Origin: Aphanothece sp. CMT-3BRIN-NPC111
Lineage (GTDB): Bacteria > Cyanobacteriota > Cyanobacteriia > Cyanobacteriales > JAHHGU01
Reading direction: 5' to 3'
DNA length: 64,000 nt
NCBI GenBank assembly: GCA_019359765.1
Contig: JAHHGU010000003.1
Coordinates: 1-64,000 of the forward strand
Each line of letters begins with the position of its first letter. Within the stretch, counting starts at the first letter, position 1. The translations under genes were made by a program, and so were the position numbers. Under the pieces are notes generated by a model that ran no database searches, was not told where the DNA came from, and was given only the letters and a program-made list of their open reading frames with translations. Below are positions 42,001-52,410 of the stretch, piece by piece.

Positions 42001-42052
42001 TTGGGGGGCAGACCCCCCAAACCCCCCATTGGGGGACGGTCGCGTCCCCCAA
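42001..42052. repeat. two adjacent G/C-rich perfect hairpins
   Basis: ttgggggg-caga-ccccccaa (42001-42020) and ttgggggac-ggtcgc-gtcccccaa (42029-42052). Both are perfect, of 8 and 9 bp. This compound palindrome is of a type dispersed in cyanobacterial intergenic DNA. No gene occupies 41821-42142. Confidence 0.8.
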
Positions 42053-42087
42053 GCCCCCTCCGAAAGGTTTGATCGGTTTGACGCTGG

Positions 42088-42145
42088 TATCTGTGTTTAT
42101 CTGTGGTTAAAAAAATCTTCAAACCACTTTTCGGATAGGTTCTTA
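42088..42145 (-). repeat. dispersed 3'-flanking repeat, copy 3
   Basis: Reverse-orientation copy of the element at 30633 and 38154. Its first bases, TAA of taagaacctat, are the stop codon of the minus-strand methyltransferase gene. The inner gtggtt/aaccac stem is perfect. Confidence 0.85.
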
Positions 42146-42787
42146 CTGACGATAGGCGATCGCAGCGTAGAAAGGATCGCCACCACCAGCACCGAACCAC
42201 TGTAGGAAACTCGGAGCAGTAGATGTCTGGGCAATAATTTCCGGTGGGCTAAATCCGGGTACTGACTCGAAGTAACTTTTCACCAGATCTACGCGGCTGG
42301 CTTCGGAACCATCCCGCCATGCCTGAATTGCCTTTTGATAGAACATCCGGTTAGAAAAGCTAATAATTGCAACACCACCGGGTTTGAGGATGCGGTAAAT
42401 CTCGGAAAATATCGCCTCTGGGTATTGCAAGTATTGTACTGAAACAGTATTTAGGACAGCATCAAAATCTGCATCTGGCAGAGGTAACTTGGGGTTTTCG
42501 TTGAGATTCTGGATAAAGTAATGGTTGAGTCGAGGGTTACGCGCTAATTCCTCTTTATTAAGGCCGTGACCTTCTACATGAGCAAATTTTATCTCTTCTG
42601 GAAGATGCGATACCCAGCTGCTCATCATATCGAAGATGCGGGTATCGGGCTTGAGGCGATCGCGATATAGGTCACTCAGCTGTTGAATGAAGCCCTCATC
42701 TACATGGGTGACAAAACGTGGAGAAGAATAGAACAGGGTGTCGTCGGTGTCATCTAACTTAGTACGGTGATTCGGTCGCAACTGCAT
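42143..42787 (-). CDS. class I SAM-dependent methyltransferase
   Basis: 214 residues, with the methyltransferase-11-type core LPLPDADFDAVLNTVSVQYLQ and EIYRILKPGGVAIISFSNRMF. Motif I is unusual (IFDMMSSWVSHLP instead of a GxGxG loop), a pattern seen in a cyanobacterial/plant subgroup of unknown substrate. It is soluble. The stop codon lies in a dispersed repeat, so the original C-terminus might have been different. Confidence 0.8.
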   Translation of the reverse strand: MQLRPNHRTKLDDTDDTLFYSSPRFVTHVDEGFIQQLSDLYRDRLKPDTRIFDMMSSWVSHLPEEIKFAHVEGHGLNKEELARNPRLNHYFIQNLNENPKLPLPDADFDAVLNTVSVQYLQYPEAIFSEIYRILKPGGVAIISFSNRMFYQKAIQAWRDGSEASRVDLVKSYFESVPGFSPPEIIAQTSTAPSFLQWFGAGGGDPFYAAIAYRQ

Positions 42788-42914
42788 AAATTACCTAAAA
42801 TTTACAATTTGATTAGCTTCTATTCTTATTTTTTACACTTTGTTTATATTAATAAAGTGCTATTGCCTCCTAGAGGCAAGAAACTAATTCGTTGATGCTC
42901 TCCCTCACTCTTGG

Positions 42915-42939
42915 GAACTATAGTAGAGAACTATAGTAG
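42915..42939. repeat. 13-bp direct repeat upstream of the rsbQ-like gene
   Basis: gaactatagtag occurs at 42915-42926 and again at 42928-42939, about 65-90 bp before the operon start. It is a possible tandem activator or repressor site. A small hairpin (ttgcctc/gaggcaa) lies just upstream. Confidence 0.35.
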
Positions 42940-43001
42940 TTAATACTTTTTAAGTCAGCTTTTCAGTTTTGTTTTTTATTTAGGTGGTGGAGTGCCGACG
43001 T

Positions 43002-43808
43002 ATGGCGACTAGCATCATAGAGCGTAATAATGTAAAAGTGTTGGGCGAGGGCAGTCAGACGATTATATTTGCCCACGGCTTCGGCTCAGATCAGACAGCT
43101 TGGCGGCATCAAGTAGCCGCATTTGCGCCCAATTTTCGCATTGTACTATTTGACCATGTTGGAGCGGGGAAGTCGGATTTTTCTGCCTATAGCCCGCGTC
43201 GCTACAGCAGCATCTACAGCTATGCAGAGGATTTGCTGGATCTGTGCTACGAGTTAAAATTAAGCAAAAGTATCTTAGTTGGTCACTCTGTTAGTGGCAT
43301 GGTTAGCCTGCTAGCGGCATTAGTCGAGCCTGATTGTTTCAGCCAATTGATCTTTCTCGGTGCCTCCCCCCGTTATCTCAACGATAACGATGTCGGATAT
43401 TACGGCGGTTTTGAGCAGTCTGACCTTGATGCACTCTACACAGCTATGTCAACTAACTACTACGCTTGGGCGACTGGCTTTGCCCCCCTGGTAATTGCCA
43501 ACCCGGATAAACCTGAAGTAGCCACCGAGTTTGCAAGTACGCTTTCAGCTATTCGTCCCGACATTGCCCAAGCTGTTGCAAAGGTGATTTTTCAGTCCGA
43601 CCACAGAGCGGAGTTACCACGCCTAAATGTGCCCACAGTAATTCTACAGACAACTGATGATATTGCTGTGCCGCCTCAGGTAGGTGAGTATATGCAAGTG
43701 AAGATCCCTCATAGTCAACTTATTCCCATCCCGGCCAAAGGACACGTACCTCATCTGAGTGCGCCCGACGTGGTAACGAGTGCGATTGCCCAATGTATTG
43801 CCACTTAA
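43002..43808 (+). CDS. RsbQ/KAI2-type alpha/beta hydrolase
   Basis: 268 residues from the ATG at 43002 (a longer frame begins at 42984). The catalytic triad is S96 (GHSVSG), D219 or D220 (TTDDIAVPP) and H248 (GHVPHLS), nearly the same numbering as B. subtilis RsbQ. RsbQ activates the PAS-phosphatase RsbP, presumably by delivering a small molecule; plant KAI2 and D14 are receptors of the same fold. Here the gene overlaps the start of a hybrid histidine kinase by 16 nt. A hydrolase that generates or presents a signal to that kinase is a reasonable inference. Confidence 0.88.
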   Translation: MATSIIERNNVKVLGEGSQTIIFAHGFGSDQTAWRHQVAAFAPNFRIVLFDHVGAGKSDFSAYSPRRYSSIYSYAEDLLDLCYELKLSKSILVGHSVSGMVSLLAALVEPDCFSQLIFLGASPRYLNDNDVGYYGGFEQSDLDALYTAMSTNYYAWATGFAPLVIANPDKPEVATEFASTLSAIRPDIAQAVAKVIFQSDHRAELPRLNVPTVILQTTDDIAVPPQVGEYMQVKIPHSQLIPIPAKGHVPHLSAPDVVTSAIAQCIAT

Positions 43809-46800
43809 TCCTGAATCGTCTACGTTCATGGTTGCCACTTGATCATCCTGGCAGACTGCCGACGTTTGAACCCCTATTGCTAGGGCTAACGCTTTTCCTC
43901 GTCGGGCTGGGCATACTGGATAGGTGGGCACCTCTGCATATATTAGCCTTGGTGCTGTTGACGTTTTCCATAAAATTTCCCGCCCCAGGTAAGTTAGTAG
44001 CACCATTGTTGGGACTTTGCACATTCCCAATAGGGCTACTGCATGGGGATTGGCGGCTAATTAATCAGTCGCTTGAACTGGGCGGCGTAGCAGTGTTAGG
44101 CAATTTGGTACGCAATTTTTTGCTGGGCGTTGAGTGGCGGTTGGCTTCTCAATCGGTGCTGGCTAGCCTCACGGAGGCGGACACAGCGAGAACACCTGAT
44201 ACTGTCCTCGCTCAAGCACTTAGCTTACTGCATGACTTTACTTGTGCTGATGCCGCGATCGCTTTGCGTCAACTCGACGATGTCACGGCTGAAGCATTGG
44301 TGTCCCTCCCCCAAAATGCTCTGCCAGATAAACTAACAACTCCTAAACTCTTTGCAGAGGCACTGGCTCAAAACCGTTGCCTCTACTACGAAGACTACCC
44401 CTCTACTCCCCGTGCTTCCCATGTCTTGCTAGCCAAAGGGACTAAATCCCTTGCCGTGCTACCGCTGCAACCTTCTGAAAGTTCCCAGGGACAAGGCGCA
44501 ATCCTGCTGATTTGGCATAGCCAAACTCGCATATCATCATACCTGCGGCAGTTTATCGAGTCACTGCTTGGGGAACTGCGTACCCTGTTGCAGTTCAGCG
44601 ACACTACTTTAAACCTCGATAAACTACAGGCACGCTTCAGTGCCATGTTAGAGACAATCGATCAAGGCGTGGTGTTTGTTGATGAAAGTGGCGAACAAGG
44701 CTGGATCAATCAAGCTGCCGCTTTTGCACTTAGGTTGCCACCGGGACTTGTAGAGCCAGCGTTAATTGCCCAGGCAATGGCAATGCTACGCGCCAGTGCT
44801 GAAAATCAACAAGAAATTGTAGAACAGGGGACAAAATTATTCTCCCAACCTAATGCAGAAATTCGCAACTGGAACTGGGTTTTTAGTAAGCCACAGCCAA
44901 AAGTCTTTAGTGTTTCTAGCACAACTACGACTGTACGCGATGTCCCCGGTCGCCTTTGGTTATTCGATGATATTACTGAGCGGTATTTCGCCCAAAAAGC
45001 GTTATTCGAGCGCACCGAGGAATTATCCCAGACAAATCAAGAACTAGAAAAAGCAAAAGCAGCGGCTGAAGAAGCGACTCGCATCAAGAGTCAATTCTTG
45101 GCTAATATGAGTCACGAAATTCGCACTCCCATGAATGCCATCATCGGCATGACTGGGCTGCTACTGAATACAGAATTAACTTTGTTACAGCGGGATTTTG
45201 TCGAAACTACGCAGAATAGTAGCGAAGCTTTATTAACAATAATTAATGATATTCTTGATTTGTCAAAAATTGAGTCAGGCAAGCTAGAGCTAGAAAAGCA
45301 TTCATTTAATTTAATAACTTGTATTGAAGAATCTATAGATTTACTAGCTTCTAAAGCATCGGAAAAAGGCATTGAGCTAGCTTACTTAATGCCTCCTAAA
45401 ACTCCAAGCGTAATAGTAGGAGATAGTACTCGTATACGGCAAATTTTAGTTAATTTACTCAGTAATGCGCTCAAGTTCACAGAAAAAGGGGAAGTAGTGG
45501 TATCGGTGACAGCCCAGAAGCTGCCAGCAAGTACTGTTAGCGGAGACGAACAATCGGAAAAATCTACTCACCAAAAACAATACGAAATTCAATTCGCTGT
45601 TAAGGACTCAGGCATAGGTATTCCTCAAGACCGGATGAACCGCCTGTTTAAATCTTTCAGCCAAGTCGATTCTTCCACTACTCGCCAATATGGTGGGACT
45701 GGTTTGGGTCTAGCAATCAGCAAGCAGCTCAGCGAAATGATGAGCGGTCGTATGTGGGTGGAGAGTGGGGGAGCTATTGCTGGTAATCCTCCTCCTAAGT
45801 GGGAAGCGCCGCGTATTTTCAACCCGCACTTACAAAGTCATGGTTCAACTTTTTACTTCACTATAGTTGCTGAATCAGATCCTAATGCATCCCAAATAGA
45901 ATCTCGAAGTTTCCAACCTCAGTTAGATGGAAAACGGCTGCTAATTGTGGATGATAATGCTACAAACAGGCAGATTTTGACGCTGCAAGCCCAATCGTGG
46001 GGAATGCTCACTCGTGCGGCTGAATCCGGCTTTGAAGCCCTTGATTGGCTTCGTCAAGGTGAAGCCTTTGATATGGCAATTTTGGATATGCAGATGCCGA
46101 AAATGGATGGGCTGACTTTAGGTGCAGAAATTCGCAAGCTGCCTAGCTATCAGAAATTGCCTTTAATCATGTTGACCTCTATAGGTAAGCCGGAAACAAG
46201 TAACTATGCTCCAGTAGATTTCGCGGCATTCTTAAGCAAACCTATTAAACAATCTCATCTTTACAATATCTTGCTCCATATCTTGGGTAAGCAACCTATT
46301 CAGGTGAAACCTTCCCGCAGCAGCACAACTCAGATAAACCCCCACTTAGCAGAAGAGTTACCACTGCGGATTTTATTAGCTGAAGACAATGTAGTGAATC
46401 AGAAAGTAGCCTTACACATACTCAAACGGATGGGCTATCAAGCAGATGTGGCTAACAATGGACTGGAAGCATTAGCAGCTCTACACCACCAGTATTATGA
46501 CGTGGTACTGATGGATATGCAGATGCCGGAAATGGATGGATTAGCAGCGACTCGCCGCATATGCTCTGAATGGTTGCCCACCGAACGCCCACGGATTATT
46601 GCCATGACAGCCAATGCGATGCAGGGCGACAAGGAAGAGTGCCTGAAGGCAGGCATGGACGATTATGTTAGCAAGCCTATTCGGGTAGATGCATTAGTTG
46701 AAGCTCTGAGCAAGTGTCAGCCCAAGGTAGGGAGCAGAGGAGCAGGGGGAGCAGGGGGAGCAGGGGAGCTGGGGCGTAGGGGGAGCAAGGGAGAATTTAA

Positions 46801-47206
46801 TGCTTCACCAATCACTAATCAGCCGCTCACTCAGCAACCAGAATCAAGCACTGGAGTTGATGCCAAGGTGCTGAAATCATTCCGGCAAATGGTGGGTGAA
46901 AATGCTGATGAAGTTTTGGCTGAGATGATCGATTGTTATTTGGAAGATGCTCCACAACTAGTAAGTGCGATCGCCACAGCAGTTGCTCAAGGAAATGCGC
47001 CGCAGTTGCGGCAGGCCGCCCACACGCTCAAGTCAAGCAGTGCCACGCTGGGTGCTATAACCTTATCCCATTTCTGCAAAGAGCTAGAAGTAACGGCTCG
47101 GAATGGGGATACTGAAAGTGGATTAAACAAATTACCACAGCTTCAAGCTGAATATGAAAAAGTCAAAACTGCTCTGCAAATAGAACGTCGTAAGGGTCAT
47201 TCATGA
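43793..47206 (+). CDS. hybrid sensor histidine kinase with two receivers and an Hpt domain
   Basis: 1137 residues. In order: N-terminal membrane helices (about 27-115), GAF-like region (about 125-265), PAS-like region (about 285-400), coiled coil, HisKA with H441 ([13 protein letters not shown]), ATP-binding domain, REC1 with D765 ([10 protein letters not shown]), REC2 with D908 ([10 protein letters not shown]), Gly/Arg low-complexity linker (about 978-1001) and a C-terminal Hpt with H1077 ([13 protein letters not shown]). It can run a full His-Asp-His relay internally. The ATG overlaps the hydrolase gene, and its stop overlaps the next kinase by ATGA. Confidence 0.92.
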   Translation: MYCHLILNRLRSWLPLDHPGRLPTFEPLLLGLTLFLVGLGILDRWAPLHILALVLLTFSIKFPAPGKLVAPLLGLCTFPIGLLHGDWRLINQSLELGGVAVLGNLVRNFLLGVEWRLASQSVLASLTEADTARTPDTVLAQALSLLHDFTCADAAIALRQLDDVTAEALVSLPQNALPDKLTTPKLFAEALAQNRCLYYEDYPSTPRASHVLLAKGTKSLAVLPLQPSESSQGQGAILLIWHSQTRISSYLRQFIESLLGELRTLLQFSDTTLNLDKLQARFSAMLETIDQGVVFVDESGEQGWINQAAAFALRLPPGLVEPALIAQAMAMLRASAENQQEIVEQGTKLFSQPNAEIRNWNWVFSKPQPKVFSVSSTTTTVRDVPGRLWLFDDITERYFAQKALFERTEELSQTNQELEKAKAAAEEATRIKSQFLANMSHEIRTPMNAIIGMTGLLLNTELTLLQRDFVETTQNSSEALLTIINDILDLSKIESGKLELEKHSFNLITCIEESIDLLASKASEKGIELAYLMPPKTPSVIVGDSTRIRQILVNLLSNALKFTEKGEVVVSVTAQKLPASTVSGDEQSEKSTHQKQYEIQFAVKDSGIGIPQDRMNRLFKSFSQVDSSTTRQYGGTGLGLAISKQLSEMMSGRMWVESGGAIAGNPPPKWEAPRIFNPHLQSHGSTFYFTIVAESDPNASQIESRSFQPQLDGKRLLIVDDNATNRQILTLQAQSWGMLTRAAESGFEALDWLRQGEAFDMAILDMQMPKMDGLTLGAEIRKLPSYQKLPLIMLTSIGKPETSNYAPVDFAAFLSKPIKQSHLYNILLHILGKQPIQVKPSRSSTTQINPHLAEELPLRILLAEDNVVNQKVALHILKRMGYQADVANNGLEALAALHHQYYDVVLMDMQMPEMDGLAATRRICSEWLPTERPRIIAMTANAMQGDKEECLKAGMDDYVSKPIRVDALVEALSKCQPKVGSRGAGGAGGAGELGRRGSKGEFNASPITNQPLTQQPESSTGVDAKVLKSFRQMVGENADEVLAEMIDCYLEDAPQLVSAIATAVAQGNAPQLRQAAHTLKSSSATLGAITLSHFCKELEVTARNGDTESGLNKLPQLQAEYEKVKTALQIERRKGHS
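46726..46794 (+). repeat. GGGAGCAG-type repeat inserted in frame within the kinase gene
   Basis: Units close to ggagcaggg are repeated about six times and encode [14 protein letters not shown] between REC2 and the Hpt domain. Such G-rich runs are normally intergenic in cyanobacteria. Here the length keeps the frame open. Confidence 0.8.
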
Positions 47207-49485
47207 ACATCACCGAGTCAGAGAAACATTCTCCTCTCGTCCTGGTTGTAGACGACGATAAATTCATGCGGATTCAGCAACGTCTGGCAATGGAACAAGC
47301 CGGATACCGAGTCGCAGAAGCGAATGACGGAGAGCAGGCTTTAGCTGCTTTCACAAGCCTACATCCAGATATTGTTCTGCTCGATGCCATGATGCCGGTG
47401 ATGGATGGCTTTACTTTTTGCCATTTATTGCATACATTTCCCGAAGAAGAACGCATACCTGTATTGATGATCACGGCTCTTGAGGATCAAGAGTCGGTGG
47501 ATCGAGCTTTTGAGGCAGGGGCGATCGATTACATTACTAAGCCCATACATTGGGGAGTACTGCGGCAACGGGTGCGTCGTCTTCTCCAAGAAAGTCAGGC
47601 AACCAAAGAATTAAAACAGCAGACTCAGCGGGCGCTGGTGAGCGAGGAGCAACTGAGATGCGCCTTGGATGCTGCTCACATGAGCAGCTGGGATTGGCAT
47701 ATCCCAAGCGGCTCAGCTAACGAATCCGCTTCCTATGAAGCCTTCCTCAGAAATGTTCATCCCGAAGACCAACAATTGGTCAGACAAGCAGTAGTCTCTG
47801 CTATAGAGCAAGAAGCAGATTACGACATAAATATGGAAGTGCGCGTTCTCCAGCCAGACAGTACTATTCGCTGGGTGGCAAAAAAAGGTCGAGTTTTTTA
47901 CGATCAAGCCGGTTCAACAGTGCTTCTGGCTGGTGTAGACATGGATATTACGGAGCGCAAGTGTTCAGAACAGAAAATTAGCGAACAAGCTGCCCTGCTG
48001 GATATTGCCACAGATGCTATTTTCGTTCAAGACCTGGAAAACCAAGTTTTATTTTGGAATAAAAGTGCTGAACGTCTGTACGGCTGGAAGGCGGATGAAA
48101 TGATTGGCAACAGCGCATTGGAGCTTTTTTCCAGGGAGACTTTACCTCAATTTCACAAAAACCTGAAAATTCTTACCCAAGAAGGCGAGTGGCAGGGGGA
48201 ATTAAATCAAGTTACTAAAAAAGGAAAGAAAATTATTGTCGAAAGCCGCTGGACGCTAGTGCGCGATCGCCAGGGAAAATCTAAATCAATTTTAATTGTC
48301 AATACAGATATCACAGAGAAGAAAAAACTCGAAGTGCAATTTCTCCGTGCCCAGCGCATGGAAAGTCTAGGAACGCTCGCTGGCGGTATCGCCCATGACT
48401 TGAACAATGTGCTGGCTCCAATTATGATGGCAGTTCAACTTTTAGAGCTAAAACTAGATGATGAACAAAGCCAACAGCTACTTTCAATCATGGAAACAAA
48501 TGTTAAACGCGGCGCTGATTTGATCAGGCAAGTGCTGTCGTTTGCGCGAGGAATAGAAGGTGAGCGTGCCAATATTCAAGTAGGACACCTAATTACAGAA
48601 ATTAAAAAAATTGCATCTAAAACTTTTCCCAAATACATAGATATTCGTATTGATGTACAGACAAGGGAGCTTTGGACTGTATCTGGAGATGCTACACAAC
48701 TGCATCAGGTGCTAATGAATCTGTGCGTCAATGCTCGTGATGCCATGCCAGATGGCGGTACTTTGAATATATCTGCTGAAAATTTTGTTATTGATGAACA
48801 CTATGTGCGGATAAATCCAGAGGCTAAAGTTGGCCCTTACATTGTTATTACTATCTCTGATACTGGGATAGGCATTCCACCTGAAATATTAGATAGAATA
48901 TTTGAGCCATTTTTTACAACTAAAGATGTCGGTAAAGGTACCGGGCTTGGTCTTTCAACGGTTATTGGTATTATCAAAAGCCACGGTGGTTTTATAAATG
49001 TTTACAGTGAAGTAGAAAAAGGCACACAGTTTAAGGTCTACTTGCCAGCAACGAAAACACTGGAAACACACCAAGTAACAGATAATTCCTGCGAAAAATT
49101 TATTGGACGCGGAGAATTAATTCTTGTTGTTGATGACGAAGCCTCAATTTGTGAAGTAACAAAAACCTCTCTGGAAATATCTAACTATCGGGTGATAACC
49201 GCCAGTGATGGGATTGAAGCACTGGCGCTGTACGCACAGCACAAAGAAGAAATTAGTGTGGTGTTAATAGATATGATGATGCCGTCTATGGATGGTTCAA
49301 CAGCTATTCGCATGATGCAAAAAATGAACCAGAAAGTAAAAATCGTTGCTGCCAGCGGGTTCACATTCACTGATAAAGTTACTGATGTTGCTCGCCTTGG
49401 CGTCAAAACATTTTTGCATAAACCATATACTACAGATCAATTGTTAAAAACCTTGCATGAGGTTATTAATAAGAAAAGCAATTAG
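47203..49485 (+). CDS. hybrid histidine kinase REC-PAS-PAS-HisKA-HATPase-REC
   Basis: 760 residues, no membrane segment. REC1 has D61 ([11 protein letters not shown]). Two PAS domains follow, at about 150-250 and 260-380 ([27 protein letters not shown]). HisKA contains H398 ([13 protein letters not shown], the NtrB-like H-box), then come the ATPase motifs ([29 protein letters not shown]). REC2 has D690 ([10 protein letters not shown]). The N-terminal receiver can take phosphate from the upstream kinase's Hpt, so a two-kinase relay is likely. The ATGA overlap indicates translational coupling. Confidence 0.92.
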   Translation: MNITESEKHSPLVLVVDDDKFMRIQQRLAMEQAGYRVAEANDGEQALAAFTSLHPDIVLLDAMMPVMDGFTFCHLLHTFPEEERIPVLMITALEDQESVDRAFEAGAIDYITKPIHWGVLRQRVRRLLQESQATKELKQQTQRALVSEEQLRCALDAAHMSSWDWHIPSGSANESASYEAFLRNVHPEDQQLVRQAVVSAIEQEADYDINMEVRVLQPDSTIRWVAKKGRVFYDQAGSTVLLAGVDMDITERKCSEQKISEQAALLDIATDAIFVQDLENQVLFWNKSAERLYGWKADEMIGNSALELFSRETLPQFHKNLKILTQEGEWQGELNQVTKKGKKIIVESRWTLVRDRQGKSKSILIVNTDITEKKKLEVQFLRAQRMESLGTLAGGIAHDLNNVLAPIMMAVQLLELKLDDEQSQQLLSIMETNVKRGADLIRQVLSFARGIEGERANIQVGHLITEIKKIASKTFPKYIDIRIDVQTRELWTVSGDATQLHQVLMNLCVNARDAMPDGGTLNISAENFVIDEHYVRINPEAKVGPYIVITISDTGIGIPPEILDRIFEPFFTTKDVGKGTGLGLSTVIGIIKSHGGFINVYSEVEKGTQFKVYLPATKTLETHQVTDNSCEKFIGRGELILVVDDEASICEVTKTSLEISNYRVITASDGIEALALYAQHKEEISVVLIDMMMPSMDGSTAIRMMQKMNQKVKIVAASGFTFTDKVTDVARLGVKTFLHKPYTTDQLLKTLHEVINKKSN

Positions 49486-49665
49486 AAATTATGGTAAGCA
49501 AAAAATCAAGCATTAAATTTTATTGTTGATAACATGAAGTAGTGGTGTTTAAGCTAATAGCTAAAAACTAATCGCTTTTTGAAACGCTCTGAATTCACTA
49601 TATCGGAGGAGTAGCTATTTCCACGCTCTAAGTAAGAATAAGGGAGACAAGCATAGGAGATAAAA

Positions 49666-51567
49666 ATGCAGTCTTCAACCGTCGAGCAATTAGTTACCGA
49701 ACTACCGCCGCTAATTGAGCGCGAGATTCTTTTTGGCAACCCAGAACGAGCGAACCCGCAACTGTCGCCGGATGGGAAGTACCTAGCGTACATTGCACCA
49801 GACGAAAATAATGTTTTGCAGGTGTGGCTGCGTACAGTTGGACAGGAAGACGACCGACAGCTAACTGCTGATAAAAAGCGCGGCATCCGCATCTACTTTT
49901 GGACGTATGACGGCGAACAACTAATTTATTTGCAAGACTCAGACGGCGATGAGAACTTTCACTTATACTCGGTTAACATCCAGTCAAATATTGTCCGTGA
50001 CTTGACACCATTCCAAGGGGTGAAAGCACAGCCAGTGGATCTCGACCCGAACTTTCCAGATGAGGTTTTAGTGGGGTTAAACCTGAAAGACTTATCAAAG
50101 TTCGACGTTTATCGTATTAACTTGAAAAATGGTGCGGTTGAGTTTGATACGGAGAATCCTGGGAATGTAGTTGCTTGGACAGCTGATGCTCAGTTTCAGG
50201 TGAAGGGTGCAATCGCAGCTACCCCTGATGGAGGTTCCGATTTATTACTCAGGGAAGCAACAGATAAACAGTGGGATATCCTCCGCCACTGGGGGCCGGA
50301 TGATGGGGGCTATGCGGTTAGCTTCTCGGAAGATGGTAAAACACTTTATATAGTCGGCAGTCATGATGCTAACGCCCAGCGCCTAATTGCCCTGGACTTA
50401 ACTACCCGTGAGGAAAAGGTCATAGCTGAAGATTCCCAGTATGACGTTGGCGGGATACTCATGCACCCTGTTAAGCGATTCATCCAGGCAGTTTCCTTTG
50501 ACCGGGACAAACAGGAGTGGCAGATACTTGACCAAAGTATAGCGGCTGATTTTGAAGCGATCGCTAAAGTTCGTCCCGGTGAGTTCAGAATCAGCAGCCG
50601 CGACTTAGCTGACAACAACTGGCTGGTGGCTTACCTAACTGACAATGGCCCTGTCTACTACTACGCTTATAACCGAGAGTCTAAGACCAGTACCTTGCTA
50701 TTTAGCAACCAACCCCAACTGGAAGAATTGCCGCTAGCGTCGATGCAACCAATTTCCTACCAAGCAGGGGATGGGCTGACTATTCACGGTTATCTAACTA
50801 CTCCTGTGGGTATCCCGGCGAAGAACTTACCAGCGGTACTCTTAGTCCACGGCGGCCCTTGGGCGCGAGATACTTGGGGCTATAGCCCTCTTGTGCAATG
50901 GTTAGCAAACCGTGGTTATGCAGTCTTGCAAGTGAACTTTCGCGGTTCTACTGGTTACGGCAAAGATTTCCTCAACGCTGGCAATCGGGAGTGGGCGGCG
51001 AAGATGCACGATGACCTGATTGATGCCGTAAACTGGCTGGTGCAACAAGGTATTGCTGATCCGAAAAAGATTGCCATCATGGGCGGATCTTACGGTGGTT
51101 ATGCCACCCTGGTGGGGCTAACCTTTACGCCTGATGTGTTTGCTGCGGGTGTGGATATTGTTGGCCCCAGCAATTTAGTTACGCTGATGCAAAGTATCCC
51201 TCCTTACTGGGCACCAATGAAAGCGATGTTTGCTCATCGTCTGGGTGATTTAGAAAAGGAAGAGGAATTTCTCAAATCGCGATCGCCCTTATTTTATGCT
51301 GACCGCATTGCCAAACCTTTGTTGATTGGGCAAGGTGCCAACGATCCGCGAGTTAAGCAGGCAGAAAGCGAACAAATTGTCGAAGCGATGCAAAAGGCTG
51401 GTAAGCCTGTGGAATACGCCCTTTACACTGACGAAGGCCACGGTTTCGCACGTCCAGAAAATCGGCTGCACTTCTTCGCCATAGCAGAGGAGTTTTTAGC
51501 TAAGTATTTAGGAGGTCGGTTTGAACCGATGGCAGACATCCCAGGTCATTCTGGCATTGTGAAGTAA
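49666..51567 (+). CDS. S9-family peptidase (acylaminoacyl-peptidase / DPP-like)
   Basis: 633 residues. A beta-propeller with TolB/DPP-like repeats (ANPQLSPDGKYLAYIAPDE) is followed by an S9 hydrolase domain with S475 (GGSYGGYAT), the Asp in GANDPRV and the His in DEGHGFARPENR. It should cleave oligopeptides or N-acyl peptides. AGGAG at good spacing supports the ATG at 49666. It is a different branch from the prolyl oligopeptidase at 21064: the overall layouts differ and there is no detectable near-identity. Confidence 0.9.
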   Translation: MQSSTVEQLVTELPPLIEREILFGNPERANPQLSPDGKYLAYIAPDENNVLQVWLRTVGQEDDRQLTADKKRGIRIYFWTYDGEQLIYLQDSDGDENFHLYSVNIQSNIVRDLTPFQGVKAQPVDLDPNFPDEVLVGLNLKDLSKFDVYRINLKNGAVEFDTENPGNVVAWTADAQFQVKGAIAATPDGGSDLLLREATDKQWDILRHWGPDDGGYAVSFSEDGKTLYIVGSHDANAQRLIALDLTTREEKVIAEDSQYDVGGILMHPVKRFIQAVSFDRDKQEWQILDQSIAADFEAIAKVRPGEFRISSRDLADNNWLVAYLTDNGPVYYYAYNRESKTSTLLFSNQPQLEELPLASMQPISYQAGDGLTIHGYLTTPVGIPAKNLPAVLLVHGGPWARDTWGYSPLVQWLANRGYAVLQVNFRGSTGYGKDFLNAGNREWAAKMHDDLIDAVNWLVQQGIADPKKIAIMGGSYGGYATLVGLTFTPDVFAAGVDIVGPSNLVTLMQSIPPYWAPMKAMFAHRLGDLEKEEEFLKSRSPLFYADRIAKPLLIGQGANDPRVKQAESEQIVEAMQKAGKPVEYALYTDEGHGFARPENRLHFFAIAEEFLAKYLGGRFEPMADIPGHSGIVK

Positions 51568-52051
51568 GCAATCTAAATATACACTCAGCCAGCGATTGCG
51601 ATCGCTGGCTAGTAGTTATAAAATAACAAAAATCAATAAAAACTTTAAAGAAGGCAGCGTTAGGGGGCACACTCACTAAATTAATTTAGGGAGATATAAA
51701 ATTACTTATATTTTGTATAAAATTTAGATATTTATATAGTCATTAGTATTTATACTATTTATATTTAAAATGATTAACTCTGAGTACATATACAGTACCC
51801 AGGTTGTACTGTTTTAGGAGCAATTATTTTTAATGCCTCAGTTTCCCCGTAAACAGTAGGCATTAAAATAAATTTATGCGTGCAATAGTGGTGATTATGG
51901 ATAGTTTCACGCAGAAATATATAATAATGCGCTACACGTTAATTTTCTTATTAATATCAATAAATAAGGGTTTAAAGCTACTTTTATCCTATATATTAAT
52001 ATCTGCAAAATAAGATAGCTATAAATAGCTATTCTGTACTTTATAAACATA

Positions 52052-52101
52052 AAGGAACCTGTGCTAGGAGAACCTCCAGCCCTGAAAGTTTAAGTTTCCT
52101 T
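52052..52101 (+). ncRNA. possible structured RNA element
   Basis: aaggaa (52052-52057) pairs with ttcctt (52096-52101). Inside, ggag-aac-ctcc (52067-52077) makes a second short stem. The element is more G/C-rich than its surroundings. It matches no riboswitch that I recognise. Confidence 0.2.
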
Positions 52102-52217
52102 CCATTACACTAATTTAGCTTGTTTTACAGATGTATAGCAGTCACCATAATGGAAGAGTGACAATAGACCTCAAACCTATGCGCCCAGAAGTGCTGCTCT
52201 CACTGGGAACTACTCAA

Positions 52218-52252
52218 AGCTAATTGCTAAAAGCTAACTGCTAATTGCTATA
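52218..52252. repeat. 35-bp repeat, inverted copy of 25791-25825
   Basis: The 35 bases are the exact reverse complement of 25791-25825, and their last 20 bases recur at 21033-21052. It lies in the leader of the glycosyltransferase cluster. Confidence 0.8.
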
Positions 52253-52410
52253 TCACCAGCAACCTCTTGGTCAGAAGCAAGCGATCGCCATAACCGCCGC
52301 CTAACCTTACCGGAACGAGTTTTTAGCAGGACATCGGTAAAATGGTTTTTTATCGGTACAGTGTTCTCATTAACATACAAGGCATTACCTCGCTCTAAAA
52401 ACATCTAGCC

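Larger units (their letters stand above)
51568..52410. other. 843-bp A/T-rich intergenic region
   Basis: No convincing gene. A 45-codon frame (51877-52014) has a hydrophobic stretch but no Shine-Dalgarno. The stretch contains a possible structured RNA near 52052-52101, the TTAGCAATTAGC repeat at 52218-52252 and a HIP1-type site near 52280. It should hold the promoter of the glycoconjugate cluster. Confidence 0.6.

Noticed and set aside
41963..42205. 80-codon plus-strand frame over the G/C hairpins
   Set aside because: Entirely within palindromes and the dispersed repeat, antisense to the methyltransferase end.
51877..52014. 45-codon frame with a hydrophobic stretch
   Set aside because: No Shine-Dalgarno, very A/T-rich, and Ile/Leu richness is expected by chance in such sequence. 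Kept as intergenic.
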